From contig NZ_CP017024.1 in the NCBI RefSeq assembly GCF_014522265.1, positions 407,501-471,500 of the forward strand: 64,000 bases of DNA. Reading direction: 5' to 3'. This DNA is from Pseudomonas oryzihabitans (GTDB lineage Bacteria > Pseudomonadota > Gammaproteobacteria > Pseudomonadales > Pseudomonadaceae). The notes under the pieces are model-generated. The model was not told where the DNA came from and made no database searches. It was given only the letters and a program-made list of their open reading frames with translations. The first letter of the stretch is position 1. The number at the start of each line of letters is the position of its first letter. This document shows positions 42,276 to 51,383 of this stretch, in pieces. Position numbers and translations under genes: made by a program.

Positions 42276-44891
42276 ATGGCGTTACGTTTCGAACGGCTCA
42301 AGTGGCAGGACTGGAAAGGCGCCTTCACGGAGCGCAACTACGAGCGCGGTCGGCGCCTGGCACTCGACGGCCTGGTGCAGCTGCGCTCGGCGGCCAGGGG
42401 CCAGCTCTATGCCGAGTGCAGCAGCCCGGCCGGACCGGCCTATCGGCAGGCGATCAGCCTGCGCGCGGGCGAGACCGCCTGGCGGGTCGACGCCCGCTGC
42501 ACCTGCCCGGTCGGCCGCAACTGCAAGCATGCCGCCGCCGCCCTCATCGAGCTCGAACGGCTGCAACGCAGCGAGGCCGACTTGCCGGCCACGCCGGTTG
42601 CCAATCCGGAGCTGCCGCAACCGGTCCTGACCCTCGGTAGCCATACCCAGATCGATTACGACCGGCACATCGGCAAGATGCGACCCACGGTGCGCCATCG
42701 CGCCGCCCTGGCCTTTGCCTATGGCCCGCGGCGACTGTTCGGCACCCCGCCGCGTACCCCGGACGCCGCCTATCCCGCACGCCAGTTGCCGGCCGAACAA
42801 CGCTGGCGGCAGACGCTGCTCGATCACGGCCTGCGCCTGGCCACCCGGCGCAGCGCCGCGCTGCCCGACGACAGTGGCGAGATGTTCGAATTGCCGGACG
42901 ACCCCGCCTGGCTCAGATTCGTGCAGCAGGTCATCCCCGGTCTGCGCGAAGCCGGCTGGAAGATCGAGGCCCATCCCGAATTCACCTTCGACCTGACACC
43001 GGTGGAAGGCTGGTACGGTCACCTCGAAGAGGTGCAGGATCCGACCGCCGCGAACGGCCAGTTCGATGTCGAGCTGGGTATCCGCCTGGGCCAGCGCCGC
43101 GTCAGCCTGATTCCGCTGCTGATCGACGCCCTGCGCCGCGAACCCTCCCAGTACGAGCCGGCGATGCTGGCCAAGCGCGCCGACGACGAACCCGTGTTGT
43201 TGCGCATCGATCCTCCGCGCCTCGCCGGCCCGCAGGGCCGGGTACAACGGGTCGCCGTGCCCCTGGGTCGGCTCAAGCCGATCCTGCAGATCCTCGGCGA
43301 GCTCTATGCGACCGACCGCCTCACCCAGGACCGTGCCCTGCGCCTGCCGCGCCTGGACGCCGCGCGCCTGGCCGAGCTGGACGAGCGCCTGCCGCTGGAA
43401 TGGGAAGGCGGTGAACGCCTGCGCAGCTTCGCCGAGCGGCTGCGCAGCTACGCGGCCGAGCCCGTCGTCCTGCCGGACACCCTGCACGCCGAACTGCGCC
43501 CCTATCAGCGCGACGGCGTGGCCTGGCTGCAGGCGCTGCGCGAACTGGAAGTGGGCGGCATCCTGGCCGACGACATGGGCCTGGGCAAGACGCTGCAGAC
43601 CCTGGCGCACATCCTCGTCGAACAGGCCGCCGGGCGCCTGACCGCACCGGCATTGATCGTCATGCCGACCAGCCTGATCCCCAACTGGCAGGACGAGATC
43701 GCCCGCTTCGCACCCGGACTGCGCGTGCTGACCCTGCAGGGCAGCGCCCGCAGCAGTCGCTTCGAGCGGATTCCGGAGCACGATGTGGTGCTCACCACCT
43801 ATGCCCTGCTGCCCCGCGATGCCGAGCGCCTGGCCAACTACGATTTCCACCTGCAGGTGCTGGACGAGGCCCAGTCGATCAAGAATGCCGCCACCAAGGC
43901 CGCCCAGGCCGCACGCCACCTGCGTGCCCGCCATCGTCTCTGCCTGACCGGCACGCCGCTGGAAAACCACCTGGGCGAACTCTGGTCGCAATTCCACTTT
44001 TTGATGCCCGGCTGGCTGGGCGACGAGAAAGGCTTCAAGCAGGCCTATCGCATTCCGGTGGAGCGCGAAGGCAACGCGCAGCGCCTGGCGGCGCTCAAGG
44101 CGCGGGTGCGGCCCTTCATGCTGCGCCGCACCAAGCAGCGGGTCGCCAGCGAGTTGCCACCCAAGACCGAGATCGTCCAGCTGGTCGAGCTCAGCACGGC
44201 GCAGCGCGAGCGCTACGAAGACCTGCGGCTGCTGCTGGACGAACGCGTTCGCGCCGAGATCGCCCGTCAGGGCATCGGTCGCAGCCAGTTGCTGATCCTC
44301 GATGCCCTGCTGCGGCTGCGCCAGGTCTGCTGCGATCTGCGCCTGGTACCCCACGAAGACGCCAGCGTGGCCAAGCCCTCGGCGAAACTGGCAGCACTGA
44401 ACGAGCGCCTCGACGCCCTGCTCCCCGGCGGCAGTCGGGTCCTGGTGTTCTCCCAGTTCACCAGCATGCTCGATCTGATCGCCGCCGACCTCGACCAGCG
44501 CGGCATCGAGTACGTCACCCTGACCGGCGAAACCCGGGATCGGCGCACCCCGGTGCAGCGCTTCCAGAGTGGCGAGGTGCCGGTGTTCCTGCTCAGTCTC
44601 AAGGCCGGCGGCAGCGGTCTCAACCTGACGGCGGCGGACACGGTGATCCACTTCGATCCCTGGTGGAATCCGGCTGCCGAGCAGCAGGCCAGCGACCGCG
44701 CCTACCGCATCGGTCAGGATCGTCCGGTGTTCGTCTACAAGCTGATCGCCCGCGGTACGCTGGAAGAACGTATCCAGCAGCTGCAGCAGGAAAAGGCCCG
44801 TCTGAGCGCCGGTATCCTCAGCGAGAACAGTGGCGACTGGCGCCTGACCGAAAGCGACCTGACCCAGCTGCTGGCACCACTGGACCGCTAG
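42276..44891 (+). CDS. SNF2-family ATPase with N-terminal SWIM zinc finger
   Basis: An 871-residue Swi2/Snf2 ATPase. A SWIM zinc finger near residues 70-90 (ARCTCPVGRNCKHAAAAL, CxCx..CxH), a bacterial DUF3670-type middle region, then helicase core: motif I ILADDMGLGKTLQTLA, Ia LIVMPTSLIPNWQDE, motif II VLDEAQSIKN, motif III CLTGTPLENHLGELWSQFHFL, motif V SLKAGGSGLNLTAAD and motif VI ASDRAYRIGQDRPV. It should translocate on double-stranded DNA and remodel protein-DNA complexes; bacterial targets are unknown (RapA is related but lacks SWIM). An 11-bp GC hairpin follows. Confidence 0.93.
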   Translation: MALRFERLKWQDWKGAFTERNYERGRRLALDGLVQLRSAARGQLYAECSSPAGPAYRQAISLRAGETAWRVDARCTCPVGRNCKHAAAALIELERLQRSEADLPATPVANPELPQPVLTLGSHTQIDYDRHIGKMRPTVRHRAALAFAYGPRRLFGTPPRTPDAAYPARQLPAEQRWRQTLLDHGLRLATRRSAALPDDSGEMFELPDDPAWLRFVQQVIPGLREAGWKIEAHPEFTFDLTPVEGWYGHLEEVQDPTAANGQFDVELGIRLGQRRVSLIPLLIDALRREPSQYEPAMLAKRADDEPVLLRIDPPRLAGPQGRVQRVAVPLGRLKPILQILGELYATDRLTQDRALRLPRLDAARLAELDERLPLEWEGGERLRSFAERLRSYAAEPVVLPDTLHAELRPYQRDGVAWLQALRELEVGGILADDMGLGKTLQTLAHILVEQAAGRLTAPALIVMPTSLIPNWQDEIARFAPGLRVLTLQGSARSSRFERIPEHDVVLTTYALLPRDAERLANYDFHLQVLDEAQSIKNAATKAAQAARHLRARHRLCLTGTPLENHLGELWSQFHFLMPGWLGDEKGFKQAYRIPVEREGNAQRLAALKARVRPFMLRRTKQRVASELPPKTEIVQLVELSTAQRERYEDLRLLLDERVRAEIARQGIGRSQLLILDALLRLRQVCCDLRLVPHEDASVAKPSAKLAALNERLDALLPGGSRVLVFSQFTSMLDLIAADLDQRGIEYVTLTGETRDRRTPVQRFQSGEVPVFLLSLKAGGSGLNLTAADTVIHFDPWWNPAAEQQASDRAYRIGQDRPVFVYKLIARGTLEERIQQLQQEKARLSAGILSENSGDWRLTESDLTQLLAPLDR

Positions 44892-44912
44892 TGAACCAGG
44901 CAGGTGGCCTAG

Positions 44913-44944
44913 CCTGACGCCGCGGGGCAACCGGCGGCGTCAGG
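44913..44944. terminator. GC hairpin after the SNF2-like gene
   Basis: CCTGACGCCGC (44913-44923) and GCGGCGTCAGG (44934-44944) make a perfect 11-bp stem with a 10-base loop between convergent genes. There is no T-run, so it may act in either direction only partly. Confidence 0.55.
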
Positions 44945-44970
44945 AGCAGACCGGGAAGGCCCACGCGGCG

Positions 44971-45444
44971 CTACTTGTCGCCCACGCCTTCACCCACCGC
45001 ATCGCCCGTCGCATCCAGCGCCTTGCTGGAAGGGAATCTGTTCGAGGCGACGCGGACCGCCAGCACCGACAGCGACAGCAGAAAGATGCCGCCGCAGAGA
45101 TACAGCAGCCCGACATCCGGCGGCCGATGATGAGAGACATCACCGATCAGGTAGCGGGTCAGGGCAGTGATGGCGATGTAGAGCAGAAAGCGGATGGGCA
45201 GGTGGTTGGTCTTGAAGTAGATGCCGACCATGGCACCCAGCTCCAGATAGATGAAGAGCAGCAGGATGTCATCGATGCTCGCCTGGCCCTTGTTGAACAT
45301 CTCCATGAAGGCCATCACCGAGGCCCAGGCCGTGGCCGCGCCAATGGCGAACAGGCCGAAGTAGTGGAAGCCTTCCACCAAAAGGTTGCCGAGGGAGTTC
45401 GCCCCGTCGTGCATGCGCTTGCGACCGCTGTCTGCCCATTTCAT
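44971..45444 (-). CDS. PsiE-family inner-membrane protein
   Basis: A 157-residue protein with four membrane helices (YFGLFAIGAATAWASVMAFM, DILLLFIYLELGAMVGIYF, IRFLLYIAITALTRYLIGDV, LLYLCGGIFLLSLSVLAVRV). The FIYLELGAMVGIYFK and ALTRYLI blocks are those of phosphate-starvation-inducible PsiE. Role is unknown. I prefer the ATG at 45444 (MKWADSG) with GGCAGG upstream over the longer frame from 45477. No Pho box is evident upstream, so phosphate control is not supported by sequence. Confidence 0.85.
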   Translation of the reverse strand: MKWADSGRKRMHDGANSLGNLLVEGFHYFGLFAIGAATAWASVMAFMEMFNKGQASIDDILLLFIYLELGAMVGIYFKTNHLPIRFLLYIAITALTRYLIGDVSHHRPPDVGLLYLCGGIFLLSLSVLAVRVASNRFPSSKALDATGDAVGEGVGDK

Positions 45445-45651
45445 GGCCTGCCACCCCACTGCCGTGTCCGAATACACCCACCTGCAGACTCGTCCATGTT
45501 GAAATTCCCGTTCTCAAGGTTGCTCTGGCACCAGCCGCTCTTATAGCGAGAAGCCGGACCGCCGACCAGTGCGCAACTGTCGCAGACTGGACGGCCCGCC
45601 GCTGGCAGGCTAAAACCTGAGGAAAAGCCCGCAAGGGCTCTGGAGTCTACT

Positions 45652-46458
45652 GTGGAAGCGCGTCTATCCTGCCTCGCCTGCCTGGACCGGCCCGATCCCC
45701 GGCTGCTGGAAGCTGCCCTGTGGATCGCGGCCGAGCACCATGACCAGGTCGATCCGCCGGCTCTGCTGCACTCGCTGGACGATCTGGCGCTGCGCCTGGT
45801 CGCCACCCTGGATGGCGATGCCAGTCAATCCGAGCGTGCCCAGGCCTTGTTACGGCAATTGTGCGATGCCGGCTTTCGCGCCGCCGAGTGGCCCCTGAAT
45901 CCCACCGCAGCCCTGCTCGACGAGGTCCTGGCGCGGCGGCGCGGCCAACCGCTGTCGATCGCGCTGGTGGCCCTGGAACTGGCGCGGCGCCTGGAGATCG
46001 ACCTGCAGGGCATCGGCTTTCCCGGGCACTTCCTGCTGCGCGTCCCCGGCGCGGATCACCTGCTCGAACCCTTTGGCGGACGCCGCCTGTACATGAACGA
46101 CTGCCGTCAGTTGCTGGTGGATCAGTTCGGTCCCGCCGCGCAACTGCAGGCGAGCTACCTGGCGCCCCTCGGTCCGCGGCAGATGATGCAGCGCCTCTCG
46201 CGCAATCTGCGTGAACTGCATCGCCAGGGCGACCAGCCACTGGCCGCGCTCAAGGATGCCCAGCGGGTCATCGAGCTGGGCGCGGTCGGGGTCATCGATC
46301 ACCTGGCGCGCGCCGACCTGTACCGCCAACTCGATTGCCCCCAGGCCGAGCGCTACGACCTGCAGCACGCCTTGCTGATCAGCGAAGACGACGCCGAACG
46401 CGAGCAGGTGCGACGGCGGCTGGAGCAACTGGGCGCGCCTTCCGCCACCCTGCACTAG
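45652..46458 (+). CDS. SirB1-like transglutaminase-fold/TPR protein
   Basis: A 268-residue cytoplasmic protein with the Transglut_core2 block RRRGQPLSIALVALELARRL then LQGIGFPGHFLLRVPGADHLLEPFGG, and a C-terminal TPR-like pair (AALKDAQRVIELGAVG, DLYRQLDCPQAERYDLQHAL). The family (SirB1/YchA) has no firm biochemical role; the catalytic cysteine of true transglutaminases is absent. Start is GTG at 45652 with GGAG 8 bases upstream. It converges with the lrgB-like gene, overlapping it by four bases. Confidence 0.85.
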   Translation: MEARLSCLACLDRPDPRLLEAALWIAAEHHDQVDPPALLHSLDDLALRLVATLDGDASQSERAQALLRQLCDAGFRAAEWPLNPTAALLDEVLARRRGQPLSIALVALELARRLEIDLQGIGFPGHFLLRVPGADHLLEPFGGRRLYMNDCRQLLVDQFGPAAQLQASYLAPLGPRQMMQRLSRNLRELHRQGDQPLAALKDAQRVIELGAVGVIDHLARADLYRQLDCPQAERYDLQHALLISEDDAEREQVRRRLEQLGAPSATLH

Positions 46459-47143
46459 CCGCGCAGCAACCAGAGCACCAGCTGGGCGCCAAGCAGATTG
46501 CTCAGCCCGGCCAGCACCATGACCAGGCCGGCCACGGTGCCCTCCTCCAGACCGACCTCGTAGGCCTTGCTGGTCCCCACGCCATGGGCACCCATGCCGA
46601 ACAGGGCGCCGCGGGCCAGGGCCGACTTGAGCGGCAGCAGCTTGATCAGCAGGCTGCCGAGGATGGCGCCACCCAGGCCGGTGATCATCACGAAGGCCGC
46701 GGTCAACTCGGGGACACCCCCACGGTGGCGGACATCGGCATGGCGAAGGGGGTACTGATGGAGCGCGGCAGCATGGACAGCAGCACCCGGTCATCGAGCA
46801 GCAGCAGGCGGGCCAGCAGCCAGGAACTGCCGATGGCCACGCCACTGCCCACGCAGAGGCCGGCCAGCAGCGCCTGCCAGTAGCGCGCCAGCAGGCGGCG
46901 TTGCTGCCAGATCGGCACGGCGAAGGCCACCGTCGCCGGTCCCAGCAGGGTGATCAGCCAGTGACTGTAGTGGGCGTATTCGGCATAGCTCACCTGCTGC
47001 CAGAGCGTGGCGGCATAGAGCAGCACCGTGACGAAGATGATCGGACTGACCACATACCAGCGCAGGCGCGCATAGAGCATGCGGCTCACCACGTACCCGG
47101 CCACCGTCAGCAACAGCCAGAAGAGCCCGGGCAGATCAGGCAT
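46455..47143 (-). CDS. LrgB/CidB-family membrane protein (one-base frameshift as sequenced)
   Basis: An inner-membrane protein of the LrgB type, about 229 residues when repaired, with several helices (FWLLLTVAGYVVSRMLYARL, WLITLLGPATVAFAVPIW, ALLAGLCVGSGVAIGSSWLLA). Family blocks LLSMLPRSISTPFAMPMSATVGG and ALFGMGAHGVGTSKAYEVG are visible but in two frames. The upstream frame breaks after MSATVG at 46717-46721; one added base gives TVGGVPELTAAFVMITG and an intact C terminus. It overlaps the LrgA-like gene by eight bases. The pair is implicated in murein hydrolase control and pyruvate transport in other bacteria. Confidence 0.85.
46717..46721. other. apparent single-base deletion in the LrgB-like gene
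   Basis: On the minus strand GTG GGG GTG TCC CCG is read; the conserved VGGVPELT requires GTG GGG GGT GTC CCC GAG. The G run is five here and should be six. Confidence 0.8.
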
Positions 47144-47519
47144 CGCGACGTCCCCGACGGCGGAACATCCAGTCCACGGTACAGGCGGTGGCGATCATGG
47201 TCAGCACGGTGCTGAGCAGGATGGCCAGCAGGATGCGCACGCCTTCCTGCCGTAGCAGCGGGCCGTAGTCGAGCAGGCTCAGCAGCGCGGGAATGAAGAA
47301 CAGCAGCATTTCGCCGAGCAGCAGGCGCACGCCGCCCTGTAACCACTCGGGTTCGACGATGCGCGCGGCCAGCAGCACCAGCAGCATGGCCAGACCTACC
47401 ACACCACCCGGTACCGGCAAGGCGAAAGAGGTCGCCAGCCAGGTACCCACGGCCCACAGCGCGCCCAATCCGCACAGCTCCAGAGCCAGGCGCAGATATC
47501 TATTCACCCAGGGCTCCAT
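47136..47519 (-). CDS. LrgA/CidA-family holin-like membrane protein
   Basis: A 127-residue protein with four hydrophobic segments and the family signature LPVPGGVVGLAMLLVLL near residue 40, plus GEMLLFFIPALLSLLDYGPLL in the middle. It is the small partner of the LrgB-like protein and overlaps its start by eight bases. Whether it is LrgA or CidA cannot be decided from sequence alone, and no LytSR or CidR regulator gene is adjacent. The 110 bp upstream hold no gene. Confidence 0.88.
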   Translation of the reverse strand: MEPWVNRYLRLALELCGLGALWAVGTWLATSFALPVPGGVVGLAMLLVLLAARIVEPEWLQGGVRLLLGEMLLFFIPALLSLLDYGPLLRQEGVRILLAILLSTVLTMIATACTVDWMFRRRGRRDA

Positions 47520-47631
47520 CTCAAATCTTCATCAGGCGCTCAAGGATACCGAGGCTGAGGGGACGAGGACAGCAAACCGGGCCAGGCGGCGGGATCGGCA
47601 CGGGTAAAGCAGCTTTGCGGCCTGGGCAAGA

Positions 47632-48081
47632 TCAGCCCAGGGCGGCGATGACCTCGGCGACCCAGCGCTCGGCATCTTCGTCCGGCGTCACCGTTTCACT
47701 GGCATCGATGCGCAGCATGGGCAGCAGTTCGCGCAGCCCCAGCTCGGCGAACAACTCCTGCATCAGCTCGCCGCCACCACAATAGGTGTCACCATAGCTG
47801 GAATCACCCAGGGCCAGCACCGCGCCGGGTCGTCCGGACCAGGACGGCAACCGATCGCGCAGCTGGAAATACAGGGATTCCAGGTTGGCGGGCAATTCGC
47901 CCATGCCGGTGGTGGAGGTAATGGCCAGCAAGGCTTCGGGTGCGAAGGCCTCCAGGCTACCGAGATCGGCATTGGGCTGGTGCCAGACCTCATGGCCTGC
48001 CGCGGTCAACCGCGACTTCACCTGTCGGGCGATATCTTCCGCGGTGCCATAGACCGAGCCATTCAACAGTGCGACTTTCAT
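47632..48081 (-). CDS. flavodoxin (MioC/YqcA-like)
   Basis: A 149-residue FMN-binding electron carrier. The phosphate loop is NGSVYGTAEDIA (residues about 8-19), the FMN-flanking loops are TSTTGMGELPANLES and LGDSSYGDTYCGGGELMQELF. Length and LPSWSGRPGAVLALGDSSY block fit MioC/YqcA short-chain flavodoxins. ATG at 48081 has GAGG 7 bases upstream. I recall a flavodoxin gene in this position near folM in P. aeruginosa. Partner reductase is not in the window. Confidence 0.9.
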   Translation of the reverse strand: MKVALLNGSVYGTAEDIARQVKSRLTAAGHEVWHQPNADLGSLEAFAPEALLAITSTTGMGELPANLESLYFQLRDRLPSWSGRPGAVLALGDSSYGDTYCGGGELMQELFAELGLRELLPMLRIDASETVTPDEDAERWVAEVIAALG

Positions 48082-48302
48082 ACGGACCTCTTGCGTGGAA
48101 TCCCGTCCAGTATGCCTGGTGCGGCCCGCGCTTGGCGCTCCGTCAGCAAGATGGCTCCGCTGGCAACCCTGGCTGCAGCCAGGGGTCTCAAGGCTTGTTA
48201 TGCTAGCGCCGCCTGCTACCCCAGGCGTTTTCGCCACCTGTCCGCCTACCCGGCGGCATGACGGCATCCGGCCTATCCGGCCCGATCGCCCGGAGTTGGA
48301 GC

Positions 48303-48863
48303 ATGAATCAGCCTGTTACCCTCATGGTCGCGCGGCGCGTCGCGGCCGGCCAATACGATGCCTTTCTGATCTGGCTGCGCGAAGGCGAAGCCCTGGCCAC
48401 CGGGTATCCCGGCTATCTCGGTTCGGGGGTCCTGACCCCGCCTCCAGGCGACAATCTGGTACAGATCATCTTTCGCTTCGCCTGTCCCCAGACCCTCGAC
48501 GCCTGGGAACACTCGGAGACGCGGCGTCTCTGGCTGGAGCGTGGCCAGGGCCTGTTCGAAGCGCCCCTGGCACGGCGTGCCCAGGGCATGGACGACTGGT
48601 TCGGCGCGGGCATCCAGCCGCCGCCGCGCTGGAAACAGAGCATCGCCGTCTGGCTGGCGTTCTTTCCCATCTCGCTGCTGTTCAATGCCGCTTTCGGCGA
48701 TTACCTGGCGCATCTGCCGTTACTGCCGCGCATCCTGCTGAGCACCCTGATCCTCACCCCGGTGATGGTCTGTGTCTTCATTCCGCTGATCACCCGCGCG
48801 CTGAAGGGCTGGCTGCACAGTGCCTCATCGCGGACCGGCGACTGGCGCGGTAGCGCCCGCTAG
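48303..48863 (+). CDS. ABM-domain protein with C-terminal membrane helices
   Basis: A 186-residue protein. The first 100 residues form an antibiotic-biosynthesis-monooxygenase (dimeric alpha-beta barrel) domain (VTLMVARRVAAGQYDAFLIWL, YPGYLGSGVLTPPPGDNLVQIIFRF, WEHSETRRLWLERG). Residues about 115-175 hold two membrane helices (IAVWLAFFPISLLFNAAFG and ILLSTLILTPVMVCVFIPLI). The combination tethers a haem-oxygenase-like or quinol-monooxygenase-like fold to the inner membrane; substrate unknown. CGGAG lies 7 bases before the ATG. Confidence 0.82.
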   Translation: MNQPVTLMVARRVAAGQYDAFLIWLREGEALATGYPGYLGSGVLTPPPGDNLVQIIFRFACPQTLDAWEHSETRRLWLERGQGLFEAPLARRAQGMDDWFGAGIQPPPRWKQSIAVWLAFFPISLLFNAAFGDYLAHLPLLPRILLSTLILTPVMVCVFIPLITRALKGWLHSASSRTGDWRGSAR

Positions 48864-48959
48864 GCCAGCACGGATCGGCCTGCATCCTGACGCGTCGAAT
48901 GCGTACAATGGCCACGGCCAGCCTCCTGGCCGCTTCGCTCATCAGGATCGGGTACCCTC

Positions 48960-49658
48960 ATGTCCGCAACCCTTCCCCTTCTGGTCACCGGCGCCAATCG
49001 CCGCGTCGGTCTCGCCTTGACCCGCCGGCTGCTGGCGGAGGGCCAACCCGTCATCGCCGTCTATCGCGACGATCCGGGCCCCTTGCGTGACCTTGAGATC
49101 GAGGCCTATCAGGTCGATCTGGCGGAAGAGGCACAGCGCGACACCCTGCTGCAGCAACTGCATGAACGCCATCCGGCATTGCGCGGCATCGTGCACAACG
49201 CTTCGGTCTGGGCCGAAGACGGCCTGGAAAATCTGCGGCGGCTCTACCGTCTGCATCTGGAAGCGCCCTACCACCTCAATCTGGGCCTGCAGGACCTGCT
49301 GCTGGCCGCGCCGCGGGCCGACATCATCCATATCGGCGACGACAGCGCCACACGCGGCAGCCGCAATCACATCGGCTACGCCGCCACCAAGGCCGCCCTG
49401 CACAATCTGACCCTGTCCTTTGCCGAAGCCCTGGCACCCAGGGTGCGGGTCAACACCATCGCGCCGGGCCTGCTGATCTTCAAGGAAGGCGCCGACCAGG
49501 CCTATCGCCAGGCGACCCTGGACAAGGCGCTACTGGATTTCGAACCCGGCGCCGATCCCATCGTGGATACCGTGCTCTATCTGCTGTCGACCCAGTACGC
49601 CACCGGCAGTACCTTTACCGTCAACGGCGGGCGCCACCTGCGCCACGGCCGCCGCTAG
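48960..49658 (+). CDS. folM: dihydromonapterin reductase FolM (SDR family)
   Basis: A 232-residue SDR that reduces dihydromonapterin/dihydrofolate. NADP loop TGANRRVGLALTRRL has the second Arg typical of FolM; other blocks are IVHNASVWAED, DIIHIGDDSATRGSRNHIGYAATKAALHNL (YxxxK) and VRVNTIAPGLLIFKEG. It heads a run with DUF1244 and HopJ-like genes on the same strand (15-bp gap and four-base overlap). folE/folX genes that often accompany it are not in the window. Confidence 0.92.
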   Translation: MSATLPLLVTGANRRVGLALTRRLLAEGQPVIAVYRDDPGPLRDLEIEAYQVDLAEEAQRDTLLQQLHERHPALRGIVHNASVWAEDGLENLRRLYRLHLEAPYHLNLGLQDLLLAAPRADIIHIGDDSATRGSRNHIGYAATKAALHNLTLSFAEALAPRVRVNTIAPGLLIFKEGADQAYRQATLDKALLDFEPGADPIVDTVLYLLSTQYATGSTFTVNGGRHLRHGRR

Positions 49659-49673
49659 CAAGAGGAATCAGTC

Positions 49674-49967
49674 ATGACCGAACAAGACCGCCTGGAACTG
49701 GAAGCCGCTGCCTTCCGCACCCTGGTCGACCACCTGCGCAAGCGCACCGATGTGCAGAACATCGACCTGATGAATCTGTCCGGCTTCTGCCGCAACTGCC
49801 TGTCCAAGTGGTACAAGGCAGCGGCCGACGACAAGGGTCTGGAACTGAGCCTGGACGATGCCCGTGAGGTCGTCTACGGCATGCCCTATGCCGACTGGAA
49901 AGCCCGGTACCAGACCGAGGCCTCGCCAGCCCAGTCCGCGGCCTTCCAGGAGCAGCAGAGCAAATGA
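49674..49967 (+). CDS. DUF1244-family protein
   Basis: A 97-residue soluble helical protein with the DUF1244 block VQNIDLMNLSGFCRNCLSKWYKAAADDKG and YGMPYADWKARYQ. The conserved FCRNC cysteine pair suggests metal or redox binding, but function is not known. GAGGAA lies 7 bases before the ATG. It is 15 bp after folM and overlaps the HopJ-like gene by four bases, so the three are probably co-transcribed; the folM-DUF1244 pairing is conserved in pseudomonads. Confidence 0.9.
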   Translation: MTEQDRLELEAAAFRTLVDHLRKRTDVQNIDLMNLSGFCRNCLSKWYKAAADDKGLELSLDDAREVVYGMPYADWKARYQTEASPAQSAAFQEQQSK

Positions 49968-50302
49968 GCGATCTCGCCAGCTTCCGCGCCAGCCTGGCCC
50001 AGGGCGACCATGCCTTCGCCGACACCCTGGCCTTCATCGCCGAGCACTACCACTACCAGCCCACCGCCTTTCGCAACGGCGAGGTGGACAATGCCGTGGG
50101 CCAGAACGAAGGCTCCTGCAAGACCCTGGGTCTGGCCAGACTCGAGGGCCTGAGCGATAAGGAGGCCCTGCTGGCCTTTGGCGAGCACTATCGCAGCGTG
50201 TTGCAGACGCCCGAGGGTAGCGATCACGCCAATATCCGCGCCCTTATCGCCCACGGCCTGGCCGGCGTGAGCTTCCAGGGCGAGCCCCTGACGCGTCGCT
50301 AG
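49964..50302 (+). CDS. HopJ-family protein
   Basis: A 112-residue protein of the HopJ type III effector-like family (LAQGDHAFADTLAFIAEHYHYQPTAF, NEGSCKTLGLARLEGLSDKEALLAFGEHY). Despite the name, members occur widely as housekeeping genes in bacteria without type III secretion; no hrp box, chaperone or secretion gene is near. It overlaps DUF1244 by four bases and ends in a shared terminator, so it belongs to the folM operon. Function unknown. Confidence 0.88.
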   Translation: MSDLASFRASLAQGDHAFADTLAFIAEHYHYQPTAFRNGEVDNAVGQNEGSCKTLGLARLEGLSDKEALLAFGEHYRSVLQTPEGSDHANIRALIAHGLAGVSFQGEPLTRR

Positions 50303-50317
50303 ACCTTTTCAGCGAAC

Positions 50318-50347
50318 AAAAAAAGCCCTGCGGATGCAGGGCTTTTT
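50318..50347. terminator. bidirectional terminator between the folM operon and lpxC
   Basis: A7, stem AGCCCTGC / GCAGGGCT with a GGAT loop, T5. It serves the plus-strand folM-HopJ operon and the minus-strand lpxC at the end of the dcw cluster. Confidence 0.9.
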
Positions 50348-50359
50348 CTTGGACCGGGC

Positions 50360-51274
50360 TTAGACCGCAGCCGCGGGTCTCATGTAGGAAATCGGTGCCA
50401 GACCGGAGTCTTCGAAGGTCACCACTTCCCAGGCATCACGATCGGCCAGCAGCGCACGCAGCAGGCGATTGTTCATGGCATGGCCGGACTTGTAGCCGCG
50501 GAATTCGCCAATGAGGCTCTTGCCGAGCAGGTAGAGGTCGCCGATGGCGTCGAGGATCTTGTGCTTGACGAATTCGTCTTCGTAACGAAGGCCGTCTTCG
50601 TTGATCACACCCTTCTCGTCGACCACGATGGCGTTGTCGACGCTGCCACCCAGGGCCAGGTTGTGCGAACGCAGAAATTCCAGGTCACGCATGAAGCCGA
50701 AGGTACGGGCACGGCTGACTTCCTTGAGGAAGGAGGTGCTCGAGAAGTCCACCGAGGCTTTCTGGGTACGGTTGTTGACCACCGGGTGATCGAAATCTAT
50801 TTCGAAGGTCACCTTGAAGCCGTCGAAGGGCACAAAGGTGGCGCGCTTGTCACCATCAACGACGCTCACTTCACGCTTGATGCGGATGAACTGCTTGGCC
50901 GCTTCCTGTTCCTGCAGACCGGCAGACTGGATCAGGAACACGAAGGGACCGGCGCTGCCGTCCATGATCGGTACTTCGACCGCGGACAGCTCGACGTAGG
51001 CATTGTCGATCCCCAGACCGGCCATGGCCGACAGCAGGTGCTCAACGGTACCGACCTTGACGCCACTGTCACTGAACAGGTTGGTCGACATGGTGGTTTC
51101 ACCCACGTTCTCGGCCCAGGCCGGGATTTCCACGACCGGATCGAGATCGGTGCGACGGAACACGATCCCCGTATCGACCGGAGCCGGCTTCAGGGTCAGG
51201 TAAACCTTTTCCCCGGAATGCAGGCCGACGCCAGTGGCGCGAATGGTGTTCTTGAGGGTGCGTTGTCTAATCAT
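50360..51274 (-). CDS. lpxC: UDP-3-O-acyl-N-acetylglucosamine deacetylase
   Basis: A 304-residue zinc enzyme catalysing the committed step of lipid A synthesis. Zinc ligands: [20 protein letters not shown] (His) and [17 protein letters not shown] (His, Asp); catalytic His in [15 protein letters not shown]; active-site Glu in the first block. Start [11 protein letters not shown] at 51274 is preferred over an upstream ATG at 51313. It is the last gene of the dcw cluster, 109 bp after ftsZ, and probably has its own promoter as well. Confidence 0.97.
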   Translation of the reverse strand: MIRQRTLKNTIRATGVGLHSGEKVYLTLKPAPVDTGIVFRRTDLDPVVEIPAWAENVGETTMSTNLFSDSGVKVGTVEHLLSAMAGLGIDNAYVELSAVEVPIMDGSAGPFVFLIQSAGLQEQEAAKQFIRIKREVSVVDGDKRATFVPFDGFKVTFEIDFDHPVVNNRTQKASVDFSSTSFLKEVSRARTFGFMRDLEFLRSHNLALGGSVDNAIVVDEKGVINEDGLRYEDEFVKHKILDAIGDLYLLGKSLIGEFRGYKSGHAMNNRLLRALLADRDAWEVVTFEDSGLAPISYMRPAAAV

Positions 51275-51383
51275 GCCAGGGCCGCTCGGTCGCAGGGTGC
51301 GAATGGTGTTCAACGAAGTCGCGATGATAGCAGATGCGAAAATCGATGCCCACTAATCACACCCTGGCTTGTGATATACCCGA

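Noticed and set aside
44971-45444. Pho-regulated psiE
   Set aside because: No tandem CTGTCAT Pho box could be found upstream, so phosphate control is not claimed.
49964-50302. Type III secretion effector (HopJ) as sign of virulence locus
   Set aside because: No hrp box, chaperone or secretion genes; the gene is in a folate-related operon and the family is widespread in non-pathogens.
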